Of a stretch of DNA of 64,000 nt, positions 44,361 to 53,305 are shown one piece after another. Source of the DNA: an uncultured Campylobacter sp. (GTDB taxonomy: Bacteria; Campylobacterota; Campylobacteria; Campylobacterales; Campylobacteraceae). Below the pieces are notes generated by a model, which ran no database searches, was not told the origin of the DNA, and saw only the letters and a list, made by a program, of their open reading frames with translations. Position numbers and translations under genes: made by a program. Positions within the stretch are counted from its first letter, which is position 1, and every line of letters begins with the position of its first letter. The stretch lies in assembly GCF_937980635.1 (NCBI RefSeq), contig NZ_CALJPG010000022.1, forward strand, positions 1 through 64,000. The letters are read 5' to 3'.

Positions 44361-45149
44361 TTACTTCGCAGTTTTACCTAAACTCGCGCTTAGTTCGGGT
44401 AAAATTTTATCTATCTCGCCGCTCTGCCCGAGGCGATACAGCGCGAAGTCGTATTTGATGGGATCGCTCGGATCGAAGCGTCTTAAGCTTTGCGTAAGCT
44501 GCAAAACCGCCTCAAAATCGTAACTCTTGCGATCGATCAGCCCAAGCTTAAGCGAAACTTTATGCGTATGGGTATCGAGCGGGATGAGGAGGCGCGATTT
44601 TTCGATCTTTCTGTACAGCCCCAGATCGATGTCGCTGTCGCGCACCGCCCAGCGCAGGAAGAGATTGTAGCGCTTGTACGGCGACGTGGGCTTTTGCGCG
44701 AAACCGCGCCCGAAAAAAAACTCATACCCAGGGCTACGGTAGGGATTTAATCTGTAAATCTCGCCGATTAAAAAATTTATCCCATCCTCGATCCGTCCGC
44801 TTTTTTGCATGCCGCGAAGCACGCTCTCCTCGATGCTAAGACTATTTTTAAGCCGCTTTAAAGTTATAAAAATTTCAGCGACGTCGCGCGAGCTTTGAAA
44901 TCTATATTTTTTGCCCGCAAGCTCCGCTCTCATGCGCTCATCGCTCCCATCTAAAAGCGAAAAATCAAGCGAGTGGAGAAATTTTAAAATTTGAGCCGCG
45001 TTACCGTAAGCAAACAGCGCGCAAATAAGCGCTACGACGTCGTTTCGATGTTGCTTTGCGACCTGCAGCGGATCGGGCGCGCCGAAAAGATCCGCGTCGC
45101 AATTTTTCAAATCGGCGTAATAATCTAAAATTTGCTTTAAATTTTTCAT
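44361..45149 (-). CDS. conserved protein of the TIGR02757/DUF2400 family
   Basis: The 262-residue protein matches TIGR02757 proteins: DPLQVAKQHRNDVVALICALFAYGNAAQILKFL near residues 26-58, a central LNPYRSPGYEFFFGRG, PYKRYNLFLRWAVRDSDIDLGLY near 156-180, and IPLDTHTHKVSLKLGL near 190. The pattern (helical, D-T-H-T-H-K) recalls HhH-GPD-type DNA glycosylase folds, but the function is unknown. It overlaps rsmD by 4 bp and is the last gene of a six-gene operon. Confidence 0.85.
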   Translation of the reverse strand: MKNLKQILDYYADLKNCDADLFGAPDPLQVAKQHRNDVVALICALFAYGNAAQILKFLHSLDFSLLDGSDERMRAELAGKKYRFQSSRDVAEIFITLKRLKNSLSIEESVLRGMQKSGRIEDGINFLIGEIYRLNPYRSPGYEFFFGRGFAQKPTSPYKRYNLFLRWAVRDSDIDLGLYRKIEKSRLLIPLDTHTHKVSLKLGLIDRKSYDFEAVLQLTQSLRRFDPSDPIKYDFALYRLGQSGEIDKILPELSASLGKTAK

Positions 45150-46423
45150 TTTGCGTAGTAGCTCATCGTCGTAGCGCCGAATTTACGCGATTTAAGCAGC
45201 ACGAAATCGCCGATTTTAAGCGGCAACCCAAGCTCGCTCATATGCTCGATCGCGATTAGCAGCTCGAACTGCGCGGAGCCTAGGCGCGCTATCAGCGCCA
45301 GCATCCGCTCATAAATCCCGCCAAAGCCCTGTCTGATCGCAAACGGCGGGTCCAGATAGACAAACACTCTGCGCGCAGGATCGAAGACGGAATTTTCTAT
45401 GGAATTCGCAGTAGAATTTTTTCTTGAATCATAGATGAAATTTGCGTTTGAATGTAAATTTTCTCCGTAGCTAGCGTTAAAATTCTCGCCTAAATTTAAG
45501 ATTTCTTTCTCTTCGCAGCTCACGTCTAAGCCCACACCGCGATTTGCGTCAAAATTAGAACTTACGCCGCATTTTGAGCTTAAATTTACGTTGCAATTAA
45601 CGGTCTCGGTGCCGCTTGCATCGTATTGCGAAGCGGAGCTCGCGTCAAACTTTTCGCTAAAGCTCGCGGCGTCCGTAGCTAGCGAATCCACGCAGTATTT
45701 TATGCTAGTAGCACCCGCGTAATCGAGAATCTGGGCACAACCGCCAAAGCTCTCATCGCCTGCGTAATCACCATTTGCGCCGCTCTGCGCGCCATTTTGC
45801 GCTCTGTCAGACATACTACTTCGCGTGCTGCATTTAGCCAAATCTTTCACGCCGCTTTGCGTGTCGCTTTCCGCTCCGATGCCTTGCGCGGCGCAGTATC
45901 CGTTCTCGCCCTGCTCTACGCTACTAAAGCTTTTGCGACAACCCTCTTTTTCGCTGCTTAAATTCTCACAGCAGGCGGCATCGGAAGCGCGGTTTTTGTC
46001 TAAATTTTTGCCGCTCAAATTTAGCGAATTCGCGCCCGAGCGTCCGTTCATATCCGCTTGTAGCTCATGCAAAATTTCGCTCAGTCGCTCGAAGCAATCG
46101 CCCAAAATCGCATTTGCGCCGAGCCCGAAAAACTCGAAATTTTTCTGCATTATCTTATGCGCCGCAGCGTCCTTTTCGATCGCATAAACGTTTTTTGCGC
46201 CGTTACTTAGCGCTTCAAGCGCCATCGCGCCGCTACCGCCGAAGCACTCGATAAACGCCGCGCCGCGCAACTCCGCCCGCCAAGTATCGAAAAACGAACC
46301 CTTTACGATGCTTTTCGTGCTGCGCGTGCTCGAAAGTGCGGGCAGAGCGAGCTTTTTGCCCTTATAAATGCCGCTTGAAATTTGCGTAAAGAGCGTGCCG
46401 GCGGGTTTGGAAAATTTAGCCAT
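45146..46423 (-). CDS. rsmD: 16S rRNA (guanine-966-N2)-methyltransferase RsmD with a 220-residue insert
   Basis: RsmD methylates G966 of 16S rRNA. The start has ISSGIYKGKKLALP near residue 15 and the SAM motif FIECFGGSGAMALEALSNGAKNVYAIEKD at 57-85. The catalytic DPPF is displaced to residues 358-361 (VFVYLDPPFAIR). Family members are about 180-200 residues and DPPF follows soon after the SAM region. Residues about 124-346 are therefore an insert, rich in Asn, Ser, Cys, Asp and Gly, with repeated NF/NLS/GENFNAS units. Both flanks continue as a normal RsmD, so the enzyme may still fold with the insert looped out. It overlaps genes on both sides. Confidence 0.88.
   Translation of the reverse strand: MAKFSKPAGTLFTQISSGIYKGKKLALPALSSTRSTKSIVKGSFFDTWRAELRGAAFIECFGGSGAMALEALSNGAKNVYAIEKDAAAHKIMQKNFEFFGLGANAILGDCFERLSEILHELQADMNGRSGANSLNLSGKNLDKNRASDAACCENLSSEKEGCRKSFSSVEQGENGYCAAQGIGAESDTQSGVKDLAKCSTRSSMSDRAQNGAQSGANGDYAGDESFGGCAQILDYAGATSIKYCVDSLATDAASFSEKFDASSASQYDASGTETVNCNVNLSSKCGVSSNFDANRGVGLDVSCEEKEILNLGENFNASYGENLHSNANFIYDSRKNSTANSIENSVFDPARRVFVYLDPPFAIRQGFGGIYERMLALIARLGSAQFELLIAIEHMSELGLPLKIGDFVLLKSRKFGATTMSYYAK
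45386..46054 (-). repeat. in-frame low-complexity insert within rsmD
   Basis: About 670 bp with degenerate AAATTT/GAATTT cores separated by GC-rich boxes, open through its whole length in the rsmD frame. Confidence 0.75.
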
Positions 46424-46742
46424 TTTGTCTTCTTAAAATTTCGATAATTCTTGCCTTAAACTCATCAAACAGCGCACAAATTTCCTCTTCCGCCGCGTCG
46501 TATTCGCTAAGATCCTGCTTTAGCGAGCCTTGAAAATCTTCTAACTTCAATAGCAGAGTATTCTTTGAGAACGGTAGCGCCAAATCTCCGCCCTCGCCGA
46601 TCAAAAATAGCGGTTTTGCCGAGCTTTGCGGCTCATCGCTTATCACAAAGTCGCAATCCTGCGCGCTTACGGTATGGTCCTTCAAAAATAGCTCCAGCGT
46701 CTTTTGCAAAATTTCGCAGTCGCAATCGATAAAAGCTTTCAT
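46416..46742 (-). CDS. small conserved-looking protein, function unknown
   Basis: The 108-residue protein starts MKAFIDCDCEILQKTLELFLKDHTV and alternates strands and helices, with VISDEPQSSAKPLFLIG in the middle and an amphipathic acidic C-terminal helix. No known motif is recognised. It lies between the MidA-like gene and rsmD with 1-bp and 8-bp overlaps, so it is translated as part of the operon. The ATG at 46742 is preferred to a TTG one codon before it. Confidence 0.7.
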   Translation of the reverse strand: MKAFIDCDCEILQKTLELFLKDHTVSAQDCDFVISDEPQSSAKPLFLIGEGGDLALPFSKNTLLLKLEDFQGSLKQDLSEYDAAEEEICALFDEFKARIIEILRRQNG

Positions 46743-47833
46743 CAAAGCCCCTTTTTAAATTTTATCATCTTAAACTTCTCGCCAAACTCCGCGCGCAGGT
46801 GATTGAACTGCAAAAGCGCGTTGTGATAGCCCTTCTCGCCGCTTTTTTGCATAAAAAGCTCTAAAAGCTGGACCGCGCCGAAGTCTATCAAAGCCGCGAT
46901 CTGTCTTTTAAAATCCGTCGTCACGGCGCCCGCGTCCTCAAACGCCGCGCGTAAAATTTCAAAATTTACGTCGTAGGTAAGATCGCTTTTGCCGTAAAAA
47001 TCGCTCAAGTTTTGCACCTCAAAGAAGCTAAAAACTTCGTGATTTCGGTAAATTCGCAGGCTAAAATCGCCGCTAGAGCCCATCTGTCCGTAATCAAAGA
47101 CGATGAAATAAAACCGCTGCGCGCTGGCACAAATTTCGCGCGCGAAGCGAAAGTATCCGATCGGGATTTCGCCGCGCGATATGCCGAATCTGCGTGCGAG
47201 GGTCAAAATTTCGCGTTCTTTTATGGGGGCAAATTTTACCGCGCCGCTTTCGATAAAAAGCATATTTTCGCCGTCCACCGCCTCGCATTTAAAGGCGTCG
47301 AAAAGCTCGTTTGCCACAAAGATCGCATCTTTAAATTTCGCCTCGTGTACGCTCGCAAAGTGCTTTAGCGCGATTTCGTCACCGAAGCTCTCTGCAAAGC
47401 TCGCTCGCTGCAGCTCGCGCAGGCGCTCGTGCGGCTCGATAATCGCAAAGCTAAATTTATCAAGCGCCGCCGCACCGCCCAGCGTAAAGATCGCTTGCGC
47501 TATGTCGCAAAGCAGCCGCCCGTCGTGCGAGCCGATCTCTACGATAGCGATTTTGGCGCTCTTTTGCGGCTTTTTTGCAGGCGCAGCGTCTAAATTTAAC
47601 TCGCTCGCCGCAAGGTTTTGCCGCGACCTATCTGGGTTCGCCGCCGCGTCTAGGCTTAACTCTTGCGCCGCGCAAAAATCCGCGCTTAGGCGTAAAATTT
47701 CGCGTGCGATGCAGATCCCAAAAAAGCTTCCTACGCTTACGGCAGTGTAAAAATCGCCGATCTTGCCGATTTTAGCGGCATTTGCGTAGTAACTCTCGTT
47801 AAGCCAGCCCTCGAAAAAATCGCTAAATTTCAC
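46742..47833 (-). CDS. SAM-dependent methyltransferase, MidA/NDUFAF7 family
   Basis: The 363-residue protein has KIGDFYTAVSVGSFFGICIAREI near residues 23-46, the SAM motif IAIVEIGSHDGRLLCDIA at 95-112 and FVANELFDAFKCEAV near 170. These match the MidA/NDUFAF7 family. In mitochondria NDUFAF7 methylates an arginine of a complex I subunit, but the bacterial substrate is unknown. Residues about 55-94 are a low-complexity insert with two LSLDAA/LNLDAA units, just before the SAM domain. It overlaps argD by 4 bp. Confidence 0.82.
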   Translation of the reverse strand: MKFSDFFEGWLNESYYANAAKIGKIGDFYTAVSVGSFFGICIAREILRLSADFCAAQELSLDAAANPDRSRQNLAASELNLDAAPAKKPQKSAKIAIVEIGSHDGRLLCDIAQAIFTLGGAAALDKFSFAIIEPHERLRELQRASFAESFGDEIALKHFASVHEAKFKDAIFVANELFDAFKCEAVDGENMLFIESGAVKFAPIKEREILTLARRFGISRGEIPIGYFRFAREICASAQRFYFIVFDYGQMGSSGDFSLRIYRNHEVFSFFEVQNLSDFYGKSDLTYDVNFEILRAAFEDAGAVTTDFKRQIAALIDFGAVQLLELFMQKSGEKGYHNALLQFNHLRAEFGEKFKMIKFKKGL

Positions 47834-48999
47834 GCCCGCACTATCTCGTCCAGGCTCTTGCGCAGGCGCGCAAAGCCCTCTTTGATCTCCGGTTTTTTGA
47901 TATTTAGCGCAGGCAAAAATCTAAGGGTGCGCTTGCCGGATTTTAGGATCAAAAGTCCGTTTTGCAGGGCTTTGTTAAAGATCTCGCTCAGATTTTTTTC
48001 ATCGCGCAGCACGAGGCCTTGCATCAGACCGAGCCCCACGCGCTTTTCGATCAGGCTAGGATAGTCTGCGGCGAGCCCGTCTAATTTTTTGATAAATCTT
48101 TTTATAGTCTTATCAAGCTTGCCGCTCGCTTTTAAAAACTGAAGCTGCGAAAGCACCGCAAGCGCCGTAGAGGTCGCCAAAAAGTTACCGCCGAAGGTGC
48201 TGCCGTGCTCGCCCGGAGCGAAAATGTTTTGCTGCGCCACGCACGCGCCGATCGGCACGCCGCCCGCAAGACCTTTGGCAAAGGTGATGATGTCGGGGCG
48301 GATATCGTAAATTTGCGACGTCGCGAACTCGCCCGTGCGATATACGCCGCACTGCACCTCATCGGTGATCAAAAGCAGCTTTTTCTCTTTCAAAACCGCC
48401 GCCAGCCTTTGCACGCTCGCCTTATCCAGAGGCTTGATACCGCCCTCGCCCTGGACTAGCTCGATCATCACGGCGACGCTGTTTTCATCGATATGCGCGA
48501 TGATATCCTCGATATCGTCGAAAAATTTAAATCCGGGCATATAGGGCGCAAAAATTTCCGGATGAAATTTTTCCTGCCCGGTAGCTTGCAGCGTCGCTAG
48601 CGTGCGGCCGTGGAAGGAATTTCGCAGAGTTAGAATTTCAAATTTCTTATTAGGGAAGTTTACTGTGCCGTATTTACGCGCCATTTTGATCGCCGCTTCG
48701 TTCGCCTCCGCGCCAGAGTTACAAAACACGGCGTAACTGCGATACCCCAAAAGCTCGCTAATCTTTTGAGCCAGGGCTTCTTGAGGCAGAATTCTATAGA
48801 TATTTGAGCCGTGGATGATCTGCGCAGCTTGCGTGCCGATCGCTTCTAAGACGATTTCGTTTGCGTGCCCCAGGCAGTTTACGCCGATGCCCGCGCCAAA
48901 ATCCACGTAGTCCTTGCCCGCTTCATCATAGACTATCGAGCCCTCGCCTCTTACTAGCGCTACGTTTACGCGCGCAAAATTATCCATCAAATAGTTCAT
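47830..48999 (-). CDS. argD: acetylornithine aminotransferase ArgD
   Basis: ArgD converts N-acetylglutamate semialdehyde to N-acetylornithine, and may serve in lysine synthesis as well. The 389-residue class III aminotransferase has YVDFGAGIGVNCLGHAN near residue 30, FCNSGAEANEAAIKMAR near 92, NSFHGRTLATL near 128, the cofactor aspartate in ITDEVQCGVYRTG near 213 and the PLP lysine in FAKGLAGGVPIG near 241. No insert is seen. It overlaps the MidA-like gene and the TRIC-type gene by 4 bp each. Confidence 0.94.
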   Translation of the reverse strand: MNYLMDNFARVNVALVRGEGSIVYDEAGKDYVDFGAGIGVNCLGHANEIVLEAIGTQAAQIIHGSNIYRILPQEALAQKISELLGYRSYAVFCNSGAEANEAAIKMARKYGTVNFPNKKFEILTLRNSFHGRTLATLQATGQEKFHPEIFAPYMPGFKFFDDIEDIIAHIDENSVAVMIELVQGEGGIKPLDKASVQRLAAVLKEKKLLLITDEVQCGVYRTGEFATSQIYDIRPDIITFAKGLAGGVPIGACVAQQNIFAPGEHGSTFGGNFLATSTALAVLSQLQFLKASGKLDKTIKRFIKKLDGLAADYPSLIEKRVGLGLMQGLVLRDEKNLSEIFNKALQNGLLILKSGKRTLRFLPALNIKKPEIKEGFARLRKSLDEIVRA

Positions 49000-49613
49000 T
49001 TTTTATACTCCACTTTAGGCAGATGCCAAGATTTGTAATAAGCCACCATGCGAAACGCAACCCCTAAAACCAGCAAAATAAGCACCGAAACTACGCCGCT
49101 AAGCCCCAATCCATCAAGCACGAAATATATCAAGCCCACGCCCATGCTTATCGTGCCATAAAGCCCCGTATGTAAAAACCACGGCACTTCGTTCAGCAGT
49201 ACGTCGCGTAAAATGCCGCCGCCCACGCCGTTGCAAAATGCGATTAGCACCACGCCAAAAACATTATGATTATAGCTTAGCGCAACCATCGCTCCCACGA
49301 TCGAAAAGCTTACGACGTCGATCGCATCGGTTAGAATAAATAAAAATTTACCCTCCAAATCGCGGTTTTCGTAAAGTTTGGCAAAAATGGCTACGGCGCT
49401 TACCGCGAGCACGATGGTTACGGGCGCGTAGTGCGTGAACGAGTAGATCTCGCGACTTACCAAGGTATCGCGCATGATCCCGCCGCCAAGCGCAGTCAAA
49501 AACGCCGCGATAAAGATCCCAAGCCAATCGCAGCCCTTCTTTACGCCGAATAAAAACCCGCTAAGCGCCGCCGAAGCGATGCCTACGCACTCAGTAAGCT
49601 CTAAAATACTCAT
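48996..49613 (-). CDS. TRIC/UPF0126 family membrane protein
   Basis: The 205-residue membrane protein has two repeats of the UPF0126 (bacterial TRIC cation channel-like) domain. The first carries AALSGFLFGVKKGCDWLGIFIAAFLTALGGGIMRD near residues 14-50, and the second carries VGAMVALSYNHNVFGVVLIAFCNGVGGGILRDVL near 100-135. GGG-x-x-RD in both halves is the family hallmark. The ATG at 49611-49613 fits the family start. The frame continues upstream for 108 codons through repeat DNA without a ribosome-binding site and is rejected. It is the first gene of the argD operon. Confidence 0.85.
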   Translation of the reverse strand: MSILELTECVGIASAALSGFLFGVKKGCDWLGIFIAAFLTALGGGIMRDTLVSREIYSFTHYAPVTIVLAVSAVAIFAKLYENRDLEGKFLFILTDAIDVVSFSIVGAMVALSYNHNVFGVVLIAFCNGVGGGILRDVLLNEVPWFLHTGLYGTISMGVGLIYFVLDGLGLSGVVSVLILLVLGVAFRMVAYYKSWHLPKVEYKK

Positions 49614-50179
49614 ATCACAAACCGCTAAAATCCTTTTAAAAACGCATTTTACAACAACTAAATATAAATTTCGGTAAAGCGCGATGAGCGGGAGAAATTT
49701 AGGCGCTGCGGGATAAATTTCGGAACGTCGGATAAAATTTGAGCGCGATGAATTGAAATCTACGCAGCAGAATTTTGTTAGGCAGTATTTTATGCGGCAA
49801 AATTCTACACGGCTAAAATACGGCGCCGTCAGGGCGCAAATATAAAATTTAGACTTGAAATTTGTAAACGGCTGCGGAGATAAAATTTCACAGAATTTTA
49901 TCGCGGCTAAAACATACGGCGTCGCAGTCTGGCGCAAATTTTAGCTTTAAATTTACGGCACGTGCGCACTAGAAATAATTTAGCGCCAACAAGACGGGCT
50001 CTATATTTACACTAATGGCACATAAATTTTGATTTGAAATTGCGCCCTTGTTTTGGCGCCGTGTTTTGCCGCTATAAAATTTTATGAAATTTTACGACGA
50101 CCTAGCCCGCGCGGAATTATACGTAAAATTTTAAAATTTAGCGATCGAATTCTGCGTGGAATTTTACGCCCCCGCTAGA
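49614..50179. repeat. 566-bp repeat-rich spacer
   Basis: Short GCGGNNAAATTT units recur, such as GCGGCTAAAATACGGCGCCG near 49805 and CGGCTAAAACATACGGCGTC near 49910, and both of these are followed by CAG-GGCGCAAAT. No gene is seen beyond the frame upstream of the TRIC-type gene. Confidence 0.5.
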
Positions 50180-51226
50180 TTATTGCAGTCTTTCTTTTAA
50201 AATTTCCCAAATACCGGGCATTGCCAGCAGTCCGTTATGCCGCGCATCTGGTATTTCATAAAATAGATCGCCCGCCTTAAGAGATCCCGCAAGATCATAC
50301 GAGTGATGCACCGGTATCAGCTCGTCGGCGGCGCCGTGGATGAGCGTGATCTGCGTGCTGCGCGCCGCTTGCAAAAATTCCGCAGTCGGAATCTTGTAGC
50401 GGATCAAAAATTTCGGCACGAAGGGGATCTTTTCGTGCGCAAGCCGCTCGAAGCTAAAATAGGGTGCGAGCAAAATCAGCCGTGCCGCATCCCACTTCGC
50501 GGCCTGCTGCGCCGCGATGCCGCTTCCGATCGAGTAGCCGATCATCGCGAGCTTTCTTGGTGGATGCTGCTCAAAAACGTAGCGGCTCATCGCATCCGCA
50601 CTCGCCAAAAGCTGCTGCTGCGATGAAATTTTGCCGTCCGATTTACCGTAGCCCGGGTAATCGAAAATATAAAAATCGTATCCCAAAGCCGCAAAATCCG
50701 CGCCGTATGCGCCCCAGCCGCTCACGTCGCCGAAGTTGCCGTGAAAGAATAAAATCGCGCCTTTAGGCTCTGCCGCGCTAAATTTCAGCCCGTTTATAGA
50801 CCCGCCCCCAAACGGGATATTGATCTCTTGAAATTTTATCACAGCAGCGTTTGCGTTATTGCCTGCAGCGACGTCCTGAGAAGTATTTTCGCCGATATGC
50901 TCGCCGTTAGTTTGAGCGTTTTTGTTTTTGATCTTATCAGCTGCGGCGGCGTTTTCTTTTGTACCGCTCGCTGCAGAAGCGCTTTCATCTGCGCTGCTCT
51001 TCGTAGAGGCGCTATTTTGCGTAGCGGACGCCTGCATATCTAAATGCGCGCCGCTCTCGGGCGCGTTCACAAGTCCTGCAAATTCGGAATTTTCAAAGCT
51101 AAATTTGAAGTTTTTATCCAGCGGCTCGCCCAAAAATATCAGCCGCTCCTGAAAGATATAAAGTGCCACCGCGATCGCCGCATAAAGGCATGCCGCGATA
51201 ACGCACAGCCTAAATAAAACTTTCAT
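50180..51226 (-). CDS. membrane-anchored alpha/beta hydrolase (ABHD13/BEM46-like) with a low-complexity insert
   Basis: The 348-residue protein has an N-terminal membrane helix (residues 5-24) followed by YIFQERLIFLGEP, as in BEM46-like hydrolases. The catalytic part has LFFHGNFGDVSGW near 159, the nucleophile S232 in GYSIGSG, an Asp in GAADELIP near 303 and a His in DARHNGLL near 334, a complete Ser-Asp-His triad. Residues about 55-128 are Ala/Ser/Asn/Glu-rich with no predicted fold and interrupt the strand region before the catalytic core. The active site faces the periplasm if the helix is a signal-anchor. The substrate is unknown. Confidence 0.85.
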   Translation of the reverse strand: MKVLFRLCVIAACLYAAIAVALYIFQERLIFLGEPLDKNFKFSFENSEFAGLVNAPESGAHLDMQASATQNSASTKSSADESASAASGTKENAAAADKIKNKNAQTNGEHIGENTSQDVAAGNNANAAVIKFQEINIPFGGGSINGLKFSAAEPKGAILFFHGNFGDVSGWGAYGADFAALGYDFYIFDYPGYGKSDGKISSQQQLLASADAMSRYVFEQHPPRKLAMIGYSIGSGIAAQQAAKWDAARLILLAPYFSFERLAHEKIPFVPKFLIRYKIPTAEFLQAARSTQITLIHGAADELIPVHHSYDLAGSLKAGDLFYEIPDARHNGLLAMPGIWEILKERLQ

Positions 51227-51345
51227 CGCCGTCCTTTAAATTTAAAGCCGAGACGCAAAATTCCGCCTCGGTACGCAAACGTGACACGCGAAATTTAGCC
51301 GTGAGCGCAAAAGCGCGCAGCAGCATGCAAAATCCAGTCTCGCCG

Positions 51346-51933
51346 CTAAGCTTTAAACTCGCTCAAAAACCACTGAAACGCCAAGATCAGCCCCGGCGCG
51401 CGCACGATCTTTTCGTCAAACATAAACTCCCGCGCCTTAGCCGCAGGCAGGTAGAAAAGCTCGATCTTCTCGCCGTCCACGCCGCCGCTGCTACCGATCT
51501 TCATCGATTCGTCGATGCACGCGAAGTATAAAATTTGACGGTTCGCTGCAAAGCCCAGGGCGCTGTAGTAGCTCGTGATAAATTTCAAATCCTTCACGGC
51601 ATAGCCTGTCTCCTCGAGCACCTCTTCGATCGCCGTTTGCTCCTCGCTGATGCCCTTGTCTAAAATGCCCGCGCAAAGCTCATAGGTGTAGCCCTTCTCG
51701 GGCGAATTTATCAAATTTTCCTCTTGATAAAACCACACGCTGGGGCGAAACTGCTTAACGAGCAAAAGCGCGTCGCGCTGCGTATGGTAGAGCAAAATCG
51801 AGACGCTATCGTGCACCTTTACGCAGTCCCATGCGCGCGCTACGCCGTCCATTTCGAAATTTAAGCGAAAGGGTTTAACGAAATTTGAGCTTTTAAGCTC
51901 GGAAATTTTGAAATTTTTTATAGTAGTATCCAC
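51346..51933 (-). CDS. Nudix hydrolase (nucleotide-sugar pyrophosphatase-like)
   Basis: The 195-residue protein has the overall layout of ADP-ribose/UDP-sugar pyrophosphatases: VKVHDSVSILLYHTQRDALLLVKQFRPSVW, then YELCAGILDKG and the Nudix helix IEEVLEETGY near residues 100-111, and an ALGFAANRQILYFAC segment after it. In the box G-x5-E-x7-R-E-U-x-E-E-x-G-U the catalytic E-x-x-E-E is kept. The first Glu is Ile and the Arg is Glu, so metal binding may differ. It overlaps mgtE by 16 bp. Confidence 0.85.
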   Translation of the reverse strand: MDTTIKNFKISELKSSNFVKPFRLNFEMDGVARAWDCVKVHDSVSILLYHTQRDALLLVKQFRPSVWFYQEENLINSPEKGYTYELCAGILDKGISEEQTAIEEVLEETGYAVKDLKFITSYYSALGFAANRQILYFACIDESMKIGSSGGVDGEKIELFYLPAAKAREFMFDEKIVRAPGLILAFQWFLSEFKA

Positions 51934-53297
51934 GTCGCAAGTCCTAAAAAGCTAAAAAATCCTACGATATCCGTTACCGTGGTAAGCAGGACGGAGCTGC
52001 CGACGGCGGGGTCGATATTTAATTTTTTAAGCGTGATTGGAATGACGGCGCCAAAAAGCCCCGCAAGAGTTAAATTTAGCACCATCGACATCGCAATCAC
52101 TAGCCCCAAAAGCTTAATACCGAACCAAAAATACGCCACAAACCCCATCAGCGTGGCAAAAATGAGGCCATTTATGAAAGCGATCGTGATCTCGCGAAAG
52201 AGAACCTGCTTTTTGTCTTTAAACGCTATCTCGCCCAAGGCTAGGCGGCGCACGGTTACCGTAAGCGCCTGCGTGCCGGTATTGCCGCCCATGGAGGCGA
52301 CTATTGGCATAAGCACGGCGAGTGCGACCAACTTCTCGATAGTGGCGTCAAAAAGCCCGATGATCGTGGAGCTTACGATCGCCGTGCATAAATTTACCGC
52401 TAGCCACAAGGCGCGCGCGCGACCCGCTTTAAAGATCGTAGTTTCATCGTCCTCCGCTTCGTCATCGACGCCCGCGAGGTTGTAAATTTGCTCGGTGGCG
52501 CGCTCTTGGATGAGATCGTGGATATCATCGGCGGTAATCCGCCCGATAAGCACGCCGTTAGCATCGACTACAGGAATGACATTAAGATCGAATTCCTCAA
52601 AATCCTTGATCACATCGTCGATCTTATCGGTATCGGTGGCGAAGTGGATTTTATTTTCGGCGCCGAATTTTTGTGAAATTTCTTCCAGCGTGAGCGAAAA
52701 ATCGTATAAAATCAGATCGGACGTCGAAAAGGTAGTAAGCAGATGTCCCTTTTTATCGAGCACGAAGAGCTGAAAGACATTCTCGATCTCGTCCTTTTCG
52801 CGCATAACGCGCAGCATCTCGACCGCCTGCCCCAAGGTCTGATCCTGCCTCGTGCTAAAGACCTCGGTCTGCATATACGCGCCCGCCTCATCTTCGCTAT
52901 ATTTGGAGATAGTAAGAATATCGTGGCGATCGTCCTCATCAAGCCCGTAGAAAATCTGCTCGGCCTTGTCCTCGTCGATTTCGCCGATATTTTGCAAAAG
53001 CTCCGCCTGATCGTCGCTTTCGAGCTCCTCGATCGCTTTGACGATCTTTTCGTGAGGCAGAGTTTCGATGACGTCTTCGAGCATATGCTCGGGCATCTCA
53101 AGCGCAGCATCGGCAAGATCCTCAGGATCTAGCTTTTTTAAGAATTCTACGTATTTTTCTTCGTCGTGCTTCTTTAGAGTTTTTAAATGCTCCGTAAGAT
53201 CGGCGGCACTCAGCTCATGCTCAAGCGTATCGCCTAGATGCGCATCAAGAAGCGCCTTAGCTTCCTCGACGTCGTCCAGCTGCTCTTTATTTTCCAT
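51918..53297 (-). CDS. mgtE: magnesium transporter MgtE
   Basis: The 459-residue protein has the cytosolic MgtE N domain (about 25-130, with DPEDLADAALEMPEHMLEDVIETLP and DEDKAEQIFYGLDEDDRHDIL) and two CBS domains (about 140-265, including DLNVIPVVDANGVLIGRITADDIHDLI). The five-helix membrane domain (about 295-459) has MPIVASMGGNTGTQALTVTVRRLALGEI, the family's pore motif. Mg2+ binding by the acidic N and CBS domains is known to gate this channel. It lies 8 bp after the M23 peptidase gene. Confidence 0.94.
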   Translation of the reverse strand: MENKEQLDDVEEAKALLDAHLGDTLEHELSAADLTEHLKTLKKHDEEKYVEFLKKLDPEDLADAALEMPEHMLEDVIETLPHEKIVKAIEELESDDQAELLQNIGEIDEDKAEQIFYGLDEDDRHDILTISKYSEDEAGAYMQTEVFSTRQDQTLGQAVEMLRVMREKDEIENVFQLFVLDKKGHLLTTFSTSDLILYDFSLTLEEISQKFGAENKIHFATDTDKIDDVIKDFEEFDLNVIPVVDANGVLIGRITADDIHDLIQERATEQIYNLAGVDDEAEDDETTIFKAGRARALWLAVNLCTAIVSSTIIGLFDATIEKLVALAVLMPIVASMGGNTGTQALTVTVRRLALGEIAFKDKKQVLFREITIAFINGLIFATLMGFVAYFWFGIKLLGLVIAMSMVLNLTLAGLFGAVIPITLKKLNIDPAVGSSVLLTTVTDIVGFFSFLGLATWILL

Positions 53298-53305
53298 TTT
53301 TGGCC

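Noticed and set aside
49614..49937. 108-codon N-terminal extension of the TRIC-type protein
   Set aside because: Repeat-derived sequence (KF/IKF-rich) without a ribosome-binding site. The family starts at the internal MSILEL.
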